A program made the translations under genes and the position numbers. From NCBI RefSeq assembly GCF_000155735.2, contig NC_020908.1, forward strand, positions 811,001-875,000: a stretch of 64,000 nucleotides of DNA, in the 5' to 3' direction. Positions 63,579-64,000 of this stretch are shown here, piece by piece. This stretch comes from Octadecabacter arcticus 238. Its GTDB lineage: Bacteria > Pseudomonadota > Alphaproteobacteria > Rhodobacterales > Rhodobacteraceae. How positions within the stretch are numbered: the stretch's first letter is position 1; each line of letters opens with the position of its first letter. Under the pieces are notes generated by a model that worked only from the letters and a program-made list of their open reading frames with translations, ran no database searches and was not told the origin of the DNA.

Positions 63579-64000
63579 ATGACCACTAGAACCATCACTC
63601 TCGCAACACTTCTACTATGCACCGCCGCGCCAGCCTTCGCCGATGGGGAGCTGAACCTATACTCATCGCGCCATTACGATACCGACGAACGCCTGTATTC
63701 CAATTTTGAGGACGCAACTGGCATCAAAATCAATCGCATCGAAGGCAACGCAGATGAATTGATTGCACGGATGGAGGCAGAAGGTGTGAATTCACCTGCT
63801 GACGTGCTTTTGACTGTCGATACATCGCGGCTTGAACGGGCGAAGAATGCGGCTGTGTTGCAATCCATCGATAGTGAGATCCTCGAGGACCGTATTCCAG
63901 CGAACCTGCAGGACAGCGACAATCAATGGTACGGATTTTCGCAACGCGCACGGATCATTTTCTATAATAAGACCAATGTTGAAAATCCGCCAATGACATA
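63579..64000 (+). CDS. Fe(3+) ABC transporter substrate-binding protein (FutA/FbpA type), 3' end outside window
   Basis: The first 140 codons of a periplasmic ferric-iron receptor are present. A signal peptide (MTTRTITLATLLLCTAAPAFA) is followed by the family start LNLYSSRHYDTDE, in which the Tyr and His are typical iron-contact positions, then a TGIKINRIEG strand and ADVLLTVDTSRLERAK. AAGGA precedes the ATG. The frame remains open to the window end. It probably begins an iron-uptake operon. No Fur box was confidently recognised upstream. Confidence 0.88.
   Translation, partial: MTTRTITLATLLLCTAAPAFADGELNLYSSRHYDTDERLYSNFEDATGIKINRIEGNADELIARMEAEGVNSPADVLLTVDTSRLERAKNAAVLQSIDSEILEDRIPANLQDSDNQWYGFSQRARIIFYNKTNVENPPMT

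Overview
The window looks like chromosome of a Roseobacter-clade alphaproteobacterium (Rhodobacterales). The dcw cell-wall genes have the alphaproteobacterial sequence style, the carbon catabolism and TRAP/ABC transporters fit a marine roseobacter, and the insertion-sequence load resembles Octadecabacter-like genomes. The genus is an inference. There are three near-identical 1,387-bp IS256-family copies, two 1,086-bp IS30-family copies, IS110, IS630, IS481 and IS6 elements, and many fragments. No tRNA, rRNA or CRISPR array was seen.

Layout. 1-5.4 kb: the 3' part of ftsI, then murE, murF and mraY, all on the plus strand. The cluster stops after mraY where murD would be expected. 5.5-20.7 kb: an IS graveyard with a few intact accessory genes (SpoIIAA-like protein, SDR oxidoreductase, Tat-exported LRR-like protein, histone-deacetylase-like hydrolase, LacI regulator), a truncated and frameshifted RTX gene, and an IS110 element whose 5' flank folds like a bridge-RNA locus. 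20.7-33.8 kb: an organic-acid region with matB (one nonsense codon), matA, a fused TRAP permease and a TAXI binding protein. An IS30 copy separates these from an aconitase-type dehydratase (two subunits), an IclR regulator, a divergent isocitrate-lyase/PEP-mutase-type lyase, and an amidase cut by an IS256 copy. Removing the IS30 copy restores one seven-gene operon. 34.3-41.6 kb: a histidine phosphatase, then an integrative module (DUF3489, DUF2924, large serine recombinase, a 600-bp gap with a repeated TTAACAGGG-type motif, ParB-methylase, two DUF5681 proteins), closed by an IS6 copy.

41.8-62.5 kb: a complete catabolic cluster that best fits picolinate. A molybdenum hydroxylase (three genes) would make 6-hydroxypicolinate. 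A Rieske oxygenase would hydroxylate it to 3,6-dihydroxypicolinate, and an amidohydrolase-type decarboxylase would give 2,5-dihydroxypyridine. NicX, NicD, NicF and NicE homologues then lead through N-formylmaleamate, maleamate and maleate to fumarate. A five-gene branched-chain-type ABC transporter probably imports the substrate. TetR and MarR regulators flank the cluster, and related palindromes lie before three transcription units, suggesting one MarR regulon. The oxygenase alpha subunit is fused in frame to its Rieske ferredoxin and FAD reductase as one 934-residue ORF, yet a strong internal ribosome-binding site remains at the module boundary. 62.6-64 kb: IS6, IS481 and Tn3 remnants, then the start of an iron-binding-protein gene.

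Notable signals are the oxygenase triple fusion, the putative MarR operators, the recombinase/methylase module with its repeat array, and a dispersed palindromic element found inside two transposon genes, one of them in frame.
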